A stretch of 64,000 bases of DNA from Streptomyces sp. CCM_MD2014 (GTDB lineage: Bacteria; Actinomycetota; Actinomycetes; Streptomycetales; Streptomycetaceae), in NCBI RefSeq assembly GCF_000772045.1, contig NZ_CP009754.1, forward strand, positions 3,782,001 through 3,846,000. Direction: 5' to 3'. Positions within the stretch are counted from its first letter, which is position 1. Each line of letters starts with the position of its first letter. The notes beneath the pieces are model-generated. The model did not search any database. It had not been told where the DNA came from and was given only the letters and a program-made list of their open reading frames with translations. A program made the translations under genes and the position numbers. This document shows positions 8,106 through 16,142 of this stretch, piece after piece.

Positions 8106-9416
8106 TCAGGCGGCGTTCCCGGAGGGTGTGGAGCCCGCGGAGGACGTGTCCTTGAGGAAGGCGTTCCAGCCCCCGGCGGGCCGCTGCCCCACCTCGACCG
8201 TACGGAGCTTGGCGAGCACCTCGGGCTTCTGCACGTCCAGCCAGTCCGTGAACTGCCGGAAGGAGACGAGCCGGATGTCCCCGCCCTTCTCCTTCTCCCG
8301 CGCGATGTGCTTGAGGGCGTTCTCGACGGCGTCCATGTAGATGCCGCCGTTCCACTCCTCGAAGTGGTTGCCGATGAAGAAGGGTGCCCGGTTCGTCTCG
8401 TACGCCCGCTTGAAGCCGGATATGTACGCCTTGGTGGCCTGTTCGCGCCAGCCCGGGTAGTTGTACGCCGGGGCCTTGGTCGAGTTCACCGACTGGTTGG
8501 CGAGGATGTTGTAGTCCATCGAGAGGACCTCGAAGGAGTGGCCGGGGAACGGTATCTGCTGCAACGGCAGGTCCCAGATCCCGTCCTTCTTCACCGGCCA
8601 CACCTGGCGGCCGCCGGGCGAGGAGGCGTCGTAGCGCCAGCCCAGCTCGCGGGCGGTGGGCAGCAGGTTGTCCTGGCCGAGCAGACAGGGCGTGCGGCCG
8701 CCGACGAGTTCCTTGTCGTAGTCGAACGGCAGGGCGGGCAGGTCGGTCCAGCCGCTGTTGGTCTTCCACTCCTTGACGAAGGATTTCGCCTGGTCGATCT
8801 CGCTGCGCCACTGCGCGGGCGTCCAGTTGCCGACGCTGCCGCCGCCCCCGCAGAAGTGGCCGTTGAAGTGGGTGCCGATCTCGTGCCCGTCCAGCCAGGC
8901 CCGGCGGACGTTCTTCAGCGTCGCCTTGATGTGCTCGTCGGTGAGGTATCCGATGTCGGAGGCGCCGCGCGGGTTGTTCGGCGGGTCGTAGAGGCGCTTC
9001 TTCGACTCGGGCAGCAGGTACAGGCCCGAGAGGAAGAAGGTCATGTGCGCGCCGTGTTCCCGGGCGAGGTCCAGGAAACGCGGGAAGAGCCCGTTGCCGA
9101 CCTCGCCTGCCCCGTCCCAGGAGAAGACGACGAACTGCGGCGGCGTCTGGCCGGGTTCCAGCGGCACGGGTGCGCCGGGCTGGTGCGGCTGCTTGCCGGT
9201 GTACGACGTGGAGCCGTCGCCGATGGGCTTCGCCGGGGCCTTGCCGCTGCCGGAGGGCGACGGCTTCCCGGCGTCCCCGGAGCCACCGGCCTGGTGCGAG
9301 CCGTCCGTCGAGGGGTGGGAGCCGGTGCCGCAGGCCGAGAGCCCGACCGCCGCCGCGGCCCCCGCGCCGAGTCCGAGTATCCCCCTGCGGGTGAGAGTGC
9401 GGTTGGTAGTGCGCAT
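8106..9416 (-). CDS. Polysaccharide deacetylase-like exported lipoprotein
   Basis: The 436-residue protein begins with a twin-arginine pair (Arg10-Arg11), a hydrophobic run and L-S-A-C-G with the lipid cysteine at 29. It is probably exported by Tat and lipid-anchored. A Ser/Gly/Pro linker follows. The catalytic fold resembles NodB deacetylases: F-S-W-D-G-A-G-E supplies the catalytic Asp101 region, and G-H-E-I-G-T-H-F-N-G-H-F (about 174–186) supplies the metal-binding histidines. The motif is atypical, so the substrate (peptidoglycan or another glycan) is uncertain. A 14-bp perfect inverted repeat sits immediately upstream of its start. Confidence 0.8.
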   Translation of the reverse strand: MRTTNRTLTRRGILGLGAGAAAAVGLSACGTGSHPSTDGSHQAGGSGDAGKPSPSGSGKAPAKPIGDGSTSYTGKQPHQPGAPVPLEPGQTPPQFVVFSWDGAGEVGNGLFPRFLDLAREHGAHMTFFLSGLYLLPESKKRLYDPPNNPRGASDIGYLTDEHIKATLKNVRRAWLDGHEIGTHFNGHFCGGGGSVGNWTPAQWRSEIDQAKSFVKEWKTNSGWTDLPALPFDYDKELVGGRTPCLLGQDNLLPTARELGWRYDASSPGGRQVWPVKKDGIWDLPLQQIPFPGHSFEVLSMDYNILANQSVNSTKAPAYNYPGWREQATKAYISGFKRAYETNRAPFFIGNHFEEWNGGIYMDAVENALKHIAREKEKGGDIRLVSFRQFTDWLDVQKPEVLAKLRTVEVGQRPAGGWNAFLKDTSSAGSTPSGNAA

Positions 9417-9424
9417 CGCAACCT

Positions 9425-9473
9425 CGTTCGTCGCGTCCTTGGGTGGTCACTGGGTGAGAGGACGCGACGAACG
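9425..9473 (-). promoter_or_regulatory. Long hairpin just upstream of the deacetylase start
   Basis: CGTTCGTCGCGTCC (9425–9438) and its exact complement GGACGCGACGAACG (9460–9473) form a perfect 14-bp stem with a 21-base loop. The stem ends eight bases before the ATG at 9416 in the minus-strand mRNA. It could hide the ribosome-binding region. An operator for a dimeric repressor is the alternative. Confidence 0.6.
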
Positions 9474-9605
9474 TGCGGGTTCCGGAAATATGTGCGGGTT
9501 GGGTAACAGCGACCCCACAGAAACGGTTCCGCGGCGGCGAACCGGCTGGAGCCCCGGGACCGGACCGGAGACCGAACCGGCGGGTGCCCGGGACCGGGGC
9601 GACCG

Positions 9606-10304
9606 TCAGGCCCCGTAGGCCTTCCCCTGCCCCTTCACGGGCTTGGCGCCCGCGAGCAGGTGGGCCGGGACGAGGTCGCGGGCCGGCTCGGTGTAGCCGA
9701 CGGAGACGATCCGGTCGCCCCGGTACGTGAACGTCGTCAGGGACGCCAGCGTGCACTGCCGCTTGCGCGGGTCGTGCCACAGCCGCCGCCGCTCGACGTA
9801 CGACCGAAGGATCCAGATCGGCAGCTGGTGGCTGACGACCACGGCCTCGTGCCCGCGTGCCCGGTCCCGGGCGGCGTCGATCGCGCCCTTCATCCGCACC
9901 ACCTGGTCGACGTACGGCTCGCCCCAGGACGGCTTGAACGGGTTGACCACGTGCTTCCAGTTGGCCGGCCGGCGCAGCGCTCCGTCGCCGATGCCGAAGG
10001 TCTTGCCCTGGAAGACGTTCTCGGCCTCGATGAGGCGCGCGTCGGTGTCGAGGTCGAGCCCGTGCGTCTTGGCGATCGGCGTCGCGGTCTCCTGCGCCCG
10101 CTCCAGCGGGGAGGCGACGACGTACGTCACGTCGCGGGGCGCGAGGTGCTCGGCGACCCGCTCCGCCATGCGCCGGCCCAGCTCGGAGAGGTGGTAGCCG
10201 GGCAGCCGCCCGTACAGGACACCGGTGGGGTTCTCGACCTCGCCGTGCCGCATGACGTGGACGACGGTCAGCTCTTCGCCGTTCTCGTGGTTCCCGTTGC
10301 TCAT
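9606..10304 (-). CDS. Histidine phosphatase family protein (phosphoglycerate mutase-like)
   Basis: The 232-residue protein belongs to the histidine phosphatase superfamily. The phosphate-binding R-H-G motif (Arg19-His20-Gly21) is followed by L-S-E-L-G-R-R, and the second catalytic His is in V-V-V-S-H-Q-L-P. These enzymes form a phosphohistidine and hydrolyse or transfer phosphate from small molecules; the substrate here is unknown. The ATG overlaps the hemL stop as ATGA, so the two are translationally coupled. The pairing suggests a link with tetrapyrrole synthesis, but that is inference. Confidence 0.88.
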   Translation of the reverse strand: MSNGNHENGEELTVVHVMRHGEVENPTGVLYGRLPGYHLSELGRRMAERVAEHLAPRDVTYVVASPLERAQETATPIAKTHGLDLDTDARLIEAENVFQGKTFGIGDGALRRPANWKHVVNPFKPSWGEPYVDQVVRMKGAIDAARDRARGHEAVVVSHQLPIWILRSYVERRRLWHDPRKRQCTLASLTTFTYRGDRIVSVGYTEPARDLVPAHLLAGAKPVKGQGKAYGA

Positions 10305-11617
10305 GCCGTCGCCTCCGCGGCCGCGCGGGCCGCCGCCGGGAGGGCGTCGGCGATGCGCTGGACGGCCCGCTCGTCGTGGGCGGTGGAGACGAACCAGGAC
10401 TCGAAGGAGGACGGCGGCAGATAGACGCCGTTGGAGAGGAGGGAGTGGAAGAAGGCGGTGAACCGGAAGGACTCCTGCGCCTTGGCGTCCTCGTAGTTGC
10501 GCACCGGCCGGTCGGTGAAGAACACGGAGAACATGTTGGAGGCGGTCTGCAGCGTGTGCGCGACGCCCTCCTTGGCCAGCGCCTCGGTCACGAGCGACTG
10601 GATCCGCGCGGACACCGCGTCGACCTTCTCGTACGCGGCGTCGTCGAGGAGCCTCAGCTGGGCGAGCCCGGCGGCGGTGGCGACCGGGTTCCCGGAGAGG
10701 GTGCCGGCCTGGTAGACGGGCCCGGCCGGCGCCAGGTGCGCCATGACGTCCGCCCGTCCTCCGAACGCGGCGGCGGGGAACCCGCCCCCCATCACCTTCC
10801 CGAAGGTCATGAGGTCGGGCACGACCCCCTCGACCCCGAACCACCCGGCGCGGCTGGTCCGGAACCCGGTCATGACCTCGTCGGACACGAACAGCGCGCC
10901 GTTCGCGGCGCAGGCGTCCTTGAGTCCCTGGTTGAACCCGGGCAGCGGCGGCACGACGCCCATGTTGCCGGGCGACGCCTCCGTGATCACGCAGGCGATC
11001 TCGCCGGGGTGGGCGGCGAAGGCGGCGTACACGGCCTCCAGGTCGTTGTACGGCAGCACGATCGTGTCGCTCGCCTGGGCGCCGGTGACACCGGGGGTGT
11101 CGGGCAGTGCGAAGGTGGCGACGCCGGAACCGGCCGCGGCGAGCAGCGAGTCGACGTGGCCGTGGTAGCACCCGGCGAACTTGATCACCTTGGTGCGCTG
11201 CGTGAACCCGCGGGCGAGCCGGATGGCCGACATGGTGGCCTCGGTCCCGCTCGACACGAGCCGCACCTCCTCCAGCGGCGCCACCCGCTCCACCATCGCC
11301 TCGGCGAGCGCGACCTCGCCCTCGGCCGGCGTGCCGAACGAGGTCCCGCGCGCGACCGCCTCCTGCACGGCGGCGATCACCTCGGGGTGCGCGTGCCCGA
11401 GGATCATCGGCCCCCAGGAGCACACGAGGTCGACGTACTCACGGCCGTCCGCGTCCGTCAGATACGGCCCGCTGCCGGACACCATGAACCGGGGCGTGCC
11501 GCCGACGGCGCGGAAGGCGCGCACCGGGGAGTTCACGCCGCCGGGCGTGACGGCCGCCGCGCGGTCGAACAGAGCCTGCGAGGCCGGTGCTTCGTATGGA
11601 TATGCCAGTTCGCTCAT
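10301..11617 (-). CDS. hemL: Glutamate-1-semialdehyde 2,1-aminomutase
   Basis: HemL converts glutamate-1-semialdehyde to 5-aminolevulinate, the second step of the C5 heme pathway after HemA. At 438 residues it has the normal length. It is a class-III PLP aminotransferase with S-S-G-T-E-A-T binding the cofactor phosphate and the Schiff-base lysine in M-T-F-G-K-V-M-G-G-G (about Lys272). H-G-H-V-D and F-A-G-C-Y-H-G-H match the family. The ATG at 11617 has a GGAGAAG element about 11 bases upstream; more GAGAAG repeats lie further 5'. The stop overlaps the phosphatase start. hemA, hemC, hemD and hemB are all elsewhere in this window. Confidence 0.95.
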   Translation of the reverse strand: MSELAYPYEAPASQALFDRAAAVTPGGVNSPVRAFRAVGGTPRFMVSGSGPYLTDADGREYVDLVCSWGPMILGHAHPEVIAAVQEAVARGTSFGTPAEGEVALAEAMVERVAPLEEVRLVSSGTEATMSAIRLARGFTQRTKVIKFAGCYHGHVDSLLAAAGSGVATFALPDTPGVTGAQASDTIVLPYNDLEAVYAAFAAHPGEIACVITEASPGNMGVVPPLPGFNQGLKDACAANGALFVSDEVMTGFRTSRAGWFGVEGVVPDLMTFGKVMGGGFPAAAFGGRADVMAHLAPAGPVYQAGTLSGNPVATAAGLAQLRLLDDAAYEKVDAVSARIQSLVTEALAKEGVAHTLQTASNMFSVFFTDRPVRNYEDAKAQESFRFTAFFHSLLSNGVYLPPSSFESWFVSTAHDERAVQRIADALPAAARAAAEATA

Positions 11618-11624
11618 GACCTGC

Positions 11625-11654
11625 GACTTCTCCGACCTTCTCGACCTTCTCCGA
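11625..11654 (-). repeat. Threefold GGAGAAG-like repeat ahead of hemL
   Basis: On the hemL mRNA strand three similar units of 9–10 bases occur in a row (GGAGAAGGTC, GAGAAGGTC, GGAGAAGTC), the last about 11 bases before the ATG. Each looks like a Shine-Dalgarno core. They may be alternative ribosome landing sites or simply a short tandem duplication. Confidence 0.5.
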
Positions 11655-11824
11655 CGTATCGGACCCTGCGCGGGTCCCGCTCGGCCGCTGGTTGCCCAGG
11701 GTGACTTCGACAAGGGTAGACAACCGCCCCGAATGCCGTGCCGTCTGCCAGACTGGAGCCCATCCACGCAGCTCACCGGGGCGGCACGGGCGCGGCTGTC
11801 GGCCGCCCCGCGAACGCACGGCCG

Positions 11825-11843
11825 ACATATGACGTACATATGT
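11825..11843. promoter_or_regulatory. AT-rich ACATATG direct repeat, possible operator
   Basis: ACATATGACGTACATATGT contains ACATATG twice, 11 bases apart (one helical turn), and each copy is built on the palindrome CATATG. Such an AT-rich block stands out in this GC-rich DNA. It lies between divergently transcribed hemL and the small gene at 11939. Confidence 0.45.
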
Positions 11844-11938
11844 TTCACCGCACGTTTCGGCGAGCGGCCGTGGGGGAGGTCACTGACACGATGATCGGGT
11901 TGCGCGGCGGGGGCCACGCGTCCTAGAAAAGCAGTCGG

Positions 11939-12145
11939 GTGGAGATATGCATCGCGGTGGCGGACTGGGCGAGGGGACCGACGACCTGGGTCCTCGACGT
12001 GCCCGGCGGGGAAGGCACCGACGCGAGGCGGAGGAAGCGTCCGAAGCACGTCAGGCACACGGCACTCCCGGCGAGCCCGACCGGCTCTCCGGGCGGGCCG
12101 ACCGGCTGGGGGCGGGGAGCAGGAATGGTGGTCGGGTGGGGGTGA
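11939..12145 (+). CDS. Small hypothetical protein coupled to the next gene
   Basis: This is a 68-codon frame starting MEICIAVADWARGPTTWVLD and rich in Arg, Gly and Pro toward its end. The third codon positions are strongly G/C, more so than in the frame of the N-terminal extension that the downstream gene could otherwise use. Its TGA overlaps the GTG of the following gene (GTGA at 12142–12145), the classic sign of translational coupling. The Shine-Dalgarno sequence is weak. I do not recognise the protein. An alternative is that this segment is untranslated leader. Confidence 0.4.
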   Translation: MEICIAVADWARGPTTWVLDVPGGEGTDARRRKRPKHVRHTALPASPTGSPGGPTGWGRGAGMVVGWG

Positions 12146-12573
12146 CCTACAAGTACTTCGGCGCGCCCGACGGCGCGACCGCGGCCCGCGTCCCGATCTC
12201 GATGCGCCCCGAGGAACTGGGCGGCGACGAGCTCGGCATGAACGGCATGTTCACCAAGATCAAGCCGGAGACCATGGCCGCCATGGTCCTCACCGGCATC
12301 GAGGGCGTCCCCCTGCACAAGGTGCCCCCGCTGGAACTGGTCGTCCTGCACCCCGACTACGCGGTCGTGAAGCTCCCGATGACCGTCGTCGACCCGCTGC
12401 GCGGCATCGGCGAGGAGGCGGTCGGCGCCGCGGCCTTCATATGGTCGACGGTCCCCGACCGGGGCGGGCCGCGGGACGCGTTCAACGTGTACCAGTTGCT
12501 GCACGAGTGGCAGGACTTCAGCCACCGGCTGCACGAGGCGGGGCATCAGCCGTACTGCCTGGTGTGGCCCTGA
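12142..12573 (+). CDS. Conserved hypothetical protein
   Basis: This soluble 143-residue protein starts MTYKYFGAPDGATAARVPIS and has no signal or membrane segment. I do not recognise a named domain. The chain alternates hydrophobic strands (L-E-L-V-V-L, Y-A-V-V-K-L-P-M-T-V-V) with acidic turns, suggesting a compact alpha/beta fold. The GTG at 12142 is chosen because it overlaps the stop of the small gene upstream. A longer in-frame start at 11947 would add a disordered Arg/Gly-rich tail with poorer codon use. A TTCG-loop terminator follows at 12594. Confidence 0.75.
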   Translation: MTYKYFGAPDGATAARVPISMRPEELGGDELGMNGMFTKIKPETMAAMVLTGIEGVPLHKVPPLELVVLHPDYAVVKLPMTVVDPLRGIGEEAVGAAAFIWSTVPDRGGPRDAFNVYQLLHEWQDFSHRLHEAGHQPYCLVWP

Positions 12574-12593
12574 TCCGGGGTTTTGTAGCGGTC

Positions 12594-12617
12594 GGGCGGG
12601 GCCTTCGGGTCTCGCCC
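12594..12617 (+). terminator. Hairpin terminator with TTCG loop
   Basis: GGGCGGGGCC pairs with GGGTCTCGCCC-side bases around a TTCG tetraloop, giving ten base pairs including two G·T pairs. It lies 21 bases after the hypothetical gene's stop. The rest of the 306-bp gap to 12881 shows a TTGACC hexamer near 12725 that could be a -35 for the next operon, but no convincing -10. Confidence 0.55.
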
Positions 12618-12880
12618 TTCTGCTTGCCGGGGAGGGGCCGTCAGGCGGCCAGGGCACATGGACGGCACAGCGGTTTCGCCGGGGGCGGAGCTGTGCCCCG
12701 GCCGGCGGCCGGTCCGCTCGCTCGGTTGACCCACCAGAGGGAACCGTGCGGCGTGCGGGCGTGAGCGGTGGCTGGAAAGCACCGATGCTGAACAGACTGG
12801 GAGCCACGTCTGCGCTCGTCGCCCGAGAACGGGGTACCCCGGCGGCGCGAGTCCCCCCTCGGCCCCAGGAGGCACGCCCC

Positions 12881-14080
12881 ATGACGTTCAATCCGCTGGA
12901 ACAACGGGGTATCCCGTTGGACCGCCAGGTACGCAACTGGCGTGAGCTGAACGTGGCTCCGATCGACCCGGACCACTGTGACCCGTACACCCGGTGCCGG
13001 ATCATCACGATGAACGGGATCGAGGTGGAGGCGATCATGTTCAGCCACCAGCTCGCCCGCCACACGGTCGATCCCGAGATCAAGCGGCAGCTGGCACGGG
13101 TGCGCTACATCGAGGCGCAGCAGCAGAAGGTCGTGAACTGGCTGCTCCCGGGCGTTTCCTCCGTGCTGGAGACGACGATCGCGTACGAGCAGGTGGCGGT
13201 GGACCTGACGGCGTGGGTGGCGCGGATGGAGCCGGACCCGTACCTGAAGCAGGCGTACCAGTTCGGTGTGCTGGAGGACTTCGACCACCTGTACCGGTAC
13301 GCGAACCTGTACGAGATGATCGAGCACCGCAAGGCGGAGTCGATCGTGGACGGCCTGACCGAGGTCATGCCCGGCCGGCCCACGCGGTACCACCACCGGG
13401 ACGCCTACGACAACGTCCGCGACCCGTACGCCAAGGACCAGGCGAACCCGCTGTCGAAGCTGCACGCGCTGACGATCATGTCGGCGGAGCAGCAGACCAT
13501 GAACTTCTACATGAACACCGGCCCGACCTACATGGAGCCGATCGCGCGTCAGCTCTACCAGGAGATCGGGCTGATCGAGGAGGAGCACGTCACGCACTAC
13601 GAGTCCCTGGTGGACCCGGGTGAGACGTGGTGGGAGCAGCTCGTCAACCACGAGTACAACGAGTGCTACCTGTACTACTCCTTCATGGAGCAGGAGAGCG
13701 ATCCCAGGGTCAAGGCGATCTGGGAGCTGCACCTGAACATGGAGCTGGAGCACCTGCACGCCGCCTGCGACCTGATGCGCCGCCACGACGGCCGCGACCC
13801 CGCCTCGGTGCTGGCTCCCGAGCTGCCCAACGTGCTCACCTTCGAGCCGAACAAGGGCTACCTGCGCGAGCTGCTGGACACGCAGATGGACCTCACGACG
13901 CTCGGCGCCGGCTATGTGCGGGAGGCGCACGAGCGGTTCGAGCAGATGCAGGAGCAGATCCACGGTGGCGAGGCGCCTCCCAGCGACCGGGTCATGACCG
14001 AGCACGACGAGATGTTCGGCCGCGAGTACCGCGTCCAGTCCGAGGGCGAGCACCCCGACCCGACGCAGCGCGAGAAGTAG
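12881..14080 (+). CDS. Ferritin-like domain protein
   Basis: The 399-residue, mostly helical protein has repeated Glu/His helices typical of diiron ferritin-like folds: E-V-E-A-I-M-F-S-H, Y-I-E-A-Q-Q-Q, L-I-E-E-E-H-V-T-H-Y-E, M-E-Q-E-S-D, and N-M-E-L-E-H-L-H-A. These could bind two irons, but exact ligands cannot be assigned without a structure. It is longer than ferritin or rubrerythrin and has no signal peptide. The ATG has a perfect AGGAGG (12867–12872) eight bases upstream. It is followed 11 bases later by a hemerythrin gene, so the pair probably acts together in iron or oxygen handling. Confidence 0.75.
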   Translation: MTFNPLEQRGIPLDRQVRNWRELNVAPIDPDHCDPYTRCRIITMNGIEVEAIMFSHQLARHTVDPEIKRQLARVRYIEAQQQKVVNWLLPGVSSVLETTIAYEQVAVDLTAWVARMEPDPYLKQAYQFGVLEDFDHLYRYANLYEMIEHRKAESIVDGLTEVMPGRPTRYHHRDAYDNVRDPYAKDQANPLSKLHALTIMSAEQQTMNFYMNTGPTYMEPIARQLYQEIGLIEEEHVTHYESLVDPGETWWEQLVNHEYNECYLYYSFMEQESDPRVKAIWELHLNMELEHLHAACDLMRRHDGRDPASVLAPELPNVLTFEPNKGYLRELLDTQMDLTTLGAGYVREAHERFEQMQEQIHGGEAPPSDRVMTEHDEMFGREYRVQSEGEHPDPTQREK

Positions 14081-14091
14081 GGGAGGCCGAG

Positions 14092-14679
14092 ATGTCCGGA
14101 CTGCACACCCCGCACGCCGGGGACGACATGGCCGAGGACGACGACGTCGTCTCCCTGCTGATGCGCCAGCACGGTGACATCCGCAACCTCTTCGACGAGG
14201 TCGAGGCGGCCACGGGCGAGGAGCGCCGGGACGCCTTCCGCCGCCTGGTGCGCCTGCTCGCGGTGCACGAGACCGCCGAGGAGGAGGTCGTCCACCCCTT
14301 CGCCCGCAAGGGCTTCCCCGGCGGCGAGCAGGTGGTGAAGGACCGTCTCGCCGAGGAGAAGGCGGCCAAGGAGACGCTGGCCGCCCTCGACGAACTGGAC
14401 ACCGACGACCCGAAGTTCATGCCGCGGCTGCTCAAGCTGCGCAAGGACGTCCAGGCCCACGCGCGGGCCGAGGAACGCTACGAGTTCACCCACATCCGCC
14501 GCAGCACCGACGTCACCAACCTCGCCTCGATGGCCAAGGCCATCAAGGCCGCCGAGGCCATGGCACCCACCCGCCCCCACCCGGGCGTCGAGTCCGGGGC
14601 GAAGAACATGGCCCTCGGACCGGTCGCCGCCCTGATGGACCGCACCAAGGACACCGTCCGCAAAGCCATGGGCAAGTAG
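14092..14679 (+). CDS. Hemerythrin HHE domain protein
   Basis: The 195-residue protein has the HHE cation-binding pattern. R-Q-H-G-D-I-R-N-L-F-D-E lies in helix 1, V-H-E-T-A-E-E-E-V-V-H-P-F carries the paired histidines and glutamate, and Q-A-H-A-R-A-E-E-R-Y-E-F lies in a later helix. Such four-helix proteins hold a non-heme diiron centre for oxygen or nitric oxide binding or sensing. The ATG is preceded by GGGGAGG directly after the stop of the ferritin-like gene. The C-terminal tail is Lys/Pro-rich and probably disordered. A strong terminator follows. Confidence 0.87.
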   Translation: MSGLHTPHAGDDMAEDDDVVSLLMRQHGDIRNLFDEVEAATGEERRDAFRRLVRLLAVHETAEEEVVHPFARKGFPGGEQVVKDRLAEEKAAKETLAALDELDTDDPKFMPRLLKLRKDVQAHARAEERYEFTHIRRSTDVTNLASMAKAIKAAEAMAPTRPHPGVESGAKNMALGPVAALMDRTKDTVRKAMGK

Positions 14680-14692
14680 GTCCGAAGCAGCC

Positions 14693-14728
14693 GCGTCCCG
14701 GGCCGGGAGGCCCACAGGCCCGGGACGC
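14693..14728 (+). terminator. Terminator after the ferritin-like/hemerythrin pair
   Basis: GCGTCCCGGGCC (14693–14704) pairs perfectly with GGCCCGGGACGC (14717–14728), a 12-bp stem with a 12-base loop, starting 13 bases after the hemerythrin stop. There is no U-tract, as is usual in Streptomyces. Confidence 0.75.
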
Positions 14729-14909
14729 TCGGTCCGCGGACCGCACCGGCAGGGGGGATCGTCCGAAGAGGGACGAGACCCCTGGTCAGACAGCTCTCTG
14801 ACGCTCCGTCGGACGGCACCGTTGCGGTGCTCCCGGCGTGCCCGTCACCTTGCCACCGCGACGGAGGTGCACCCCTGAGTCGAACGTGGGGCGCTCCGGC
14901 CCGACGGTG

Positions 14910-15287
14910 TCAGTCGCCGAGCGCCTGGCGGAGCGTGTCGCGGCAATCGATCACGGCGTCGACACCGACGAGGCTCAGCGTGCGCCGCACCGTCTCGCCG
15001 GGTGCGGCCAGACGCAACCAGCCGCCGGCCTCACTGACCGCACGGTGAGCGGCGATGAAGATGTTGATGCCGCTGGAGTCCATGAAGGTGACCTGGCGCA
15101 TGTCGACCACGATCCGGGGACGGGGATCGTCACGGGCGTCCAACGCCCGGCGGAGGGCGTCGCCGGAGTCGTGATCGATCTCCCCGGCCGGCGCCACCAC
15201 ACGGATGCCTTCGGTGGCCGTGGCCACAACCGACAACCGGCCGGTCTGGTCGGCGCGTTCGATGCCCGTCTTCTTCCCCTCCGTCAT
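14910..15287 (-). CDS. STAS-domain anti-sigma factor antagonist
   Basis: This 125-residue SpoIIAA/RsbV-type protein binds an anti-sigma kinase and releases the sigma factor, and is switched off by serine phosphorylation. The signature V-T-F-M-D-S-S-G-I-N-I-F contains the phosphorylatable Ser71-Ser72 pair, and A-P-A-G-E-I-D-H-D is the upstream strand-turn. The length is typical with a short polar N-terminal extension. It is divergent from an anti-sigma kinase gene about 150 bp away, a likely interaction partner. Confidence 0.9.
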   Translation of the reverse strand: MTEGKKTGIERADQTGRLSVVATATEGIRVVAPAGEIDHDSGDALRRALDARDDPRPRIVVDMRQVTFMDSSGINIFIAAHRAVSEAGGWLRLAAPGETVRRTLSLVGVDAVIDCRDTLRQALGD

Positions 15288-15434
15288 GCCTGTGATCCTG
15301 GCACACCGAGTCCCTGCCCAAGGGCCACCCGGCACGACCGAGGCCGCTTTGCGACGTGGCGAAGACGACAGACCTCGGAAGGCATGGCCTGCGGCGACCG
15401 GGGTATGGGGCGAGCACTGTGAACGGGGGAGCGA

Positions 15435-15920
15435 ATGAGGGAAGAGGCGGCAGGACCGCACTCGGCGGAGGAAGGCGGGACGACACGGGACGGCCGAGCG
15501 GCACACACCACCGTGATGCTGGCCGGCGACGGACCGTGCATCGCCCAAGCCCGTCACAAGGCCGCGGCCTTCCTCGTCCAGGCACGGGCCGAGCACGATC
15601 TGCCGGTGTCGCGACGGGCCATAGACCTGACGCAGTTGGTGGTCAGCGAACTCGTGACCAACGCCCGCAAATACGCACCGGGCCCGATACTGATGGCCCT
15701 GCGCATCACGGGGAAGACGGTGGAGATCTCGGTGTGGGACTCCGATCCGGTACTGCCGGTGGCCCGCGCCGCGGACGCCGGCCGGGTGGGACAGCACGGG
15801 CTGGAAATCGTCATGGCCGTCGCCCAGAGTTTCGAGGCGCGGCGCGAGCCGGTCGGCAAACGCATCAGCGTCGGCGTAGCCCTCCTGGACGCACCCGGCC
15901 TGGGAAGCGCCGCCGCCTGA
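15435..15920 (+). CDS. RsbW-like anti-sigma factor / ATP-binding protein
   Basis: The 161-residue protein has a GHKL ATPase domain of the HATPase_c_2 type. The N-box is V-V-S-E-L-V-T-N-A-R-K-Y (Glu72, Asn76), and S-V-W-D-S-D and G-Q-H-G-L-E-I-V form the ATP-lid elements. Such proteins bind sigma factors and phosphorylate STAS antagonists. The ATG has GGGGGAG five bases upstream. The first 25 residues are polar and probably disordered. It faces a STAS antagonist gene, forming a likely partner-switching pair, but no sigma factor gene is adjacent. Confidence 0.88.
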   Translation: MREEAAGPHSAEEGGTTRDGRAAHTTVMLAGDGPCIAQARHKAAAFLVQARAEHDLPVSRRAIDLTQLVVSELVTNARKYAPGPILMALRITGKTVEISVWDSDPVLPVARAADAGRVGQHGLEIVMAVAQSFEARREPVGKRISVGVALLDAPGLGSAAA

Positions 15921-15962
15921 CACACACCGCCCCTCGCACGGGACGCAGCCGGCCGCCTGCGC

Positions 15963-16142
15963 TCGGGGACGGGCGCGTGGGCCGGCGTGACGGGCCAGGA
16001 CCGCGTGCGGCTCTTGGAGCGGAACGGCGGGCAAAGCCGCACCCTGCGCGTGTTCGAGGAGATACTCAGCCACGACGGAGAGCCCGATGTCGGCGTGCTG
16101 GGAGATCTCCCGTAGGACCTGAAACCGTCACTGGGGCTGATC
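15963..16142 (-). pseudogene. Remnant of an ANTAR-domain gene (C-terminal half)
   Basis: On the minus strand the segment codes ISPSDGF and then, after a one-base shift near 16108, LREISQHADIGLSVVAEYLL and EHAQGAALP, ending A-R-H-A-G-P-R-A-R-P. This follows the intact ANTAR protein at 22863–23213 residue by residue (I-S-P-D-D-G-F, L-R-E-I-S-Q-H-T-N-I-R-L-S). The N-terminal half is missing. The frame no longer stops where the intact gene does. The remnant's 5' edge merges with the 3' end of arsO, whose stop codon lies inside it. Confidence 0.75.

Noticed and set aside
13627..14090. Plus-strand frame running from inside the ferritin-like gene into the hemerythrin gene
   Set aside because: Homology and the Shine-Dalgarno site place the hemerythrin start at 14092; the upstream part is out of frame with the ferritin-like protein and has no match.
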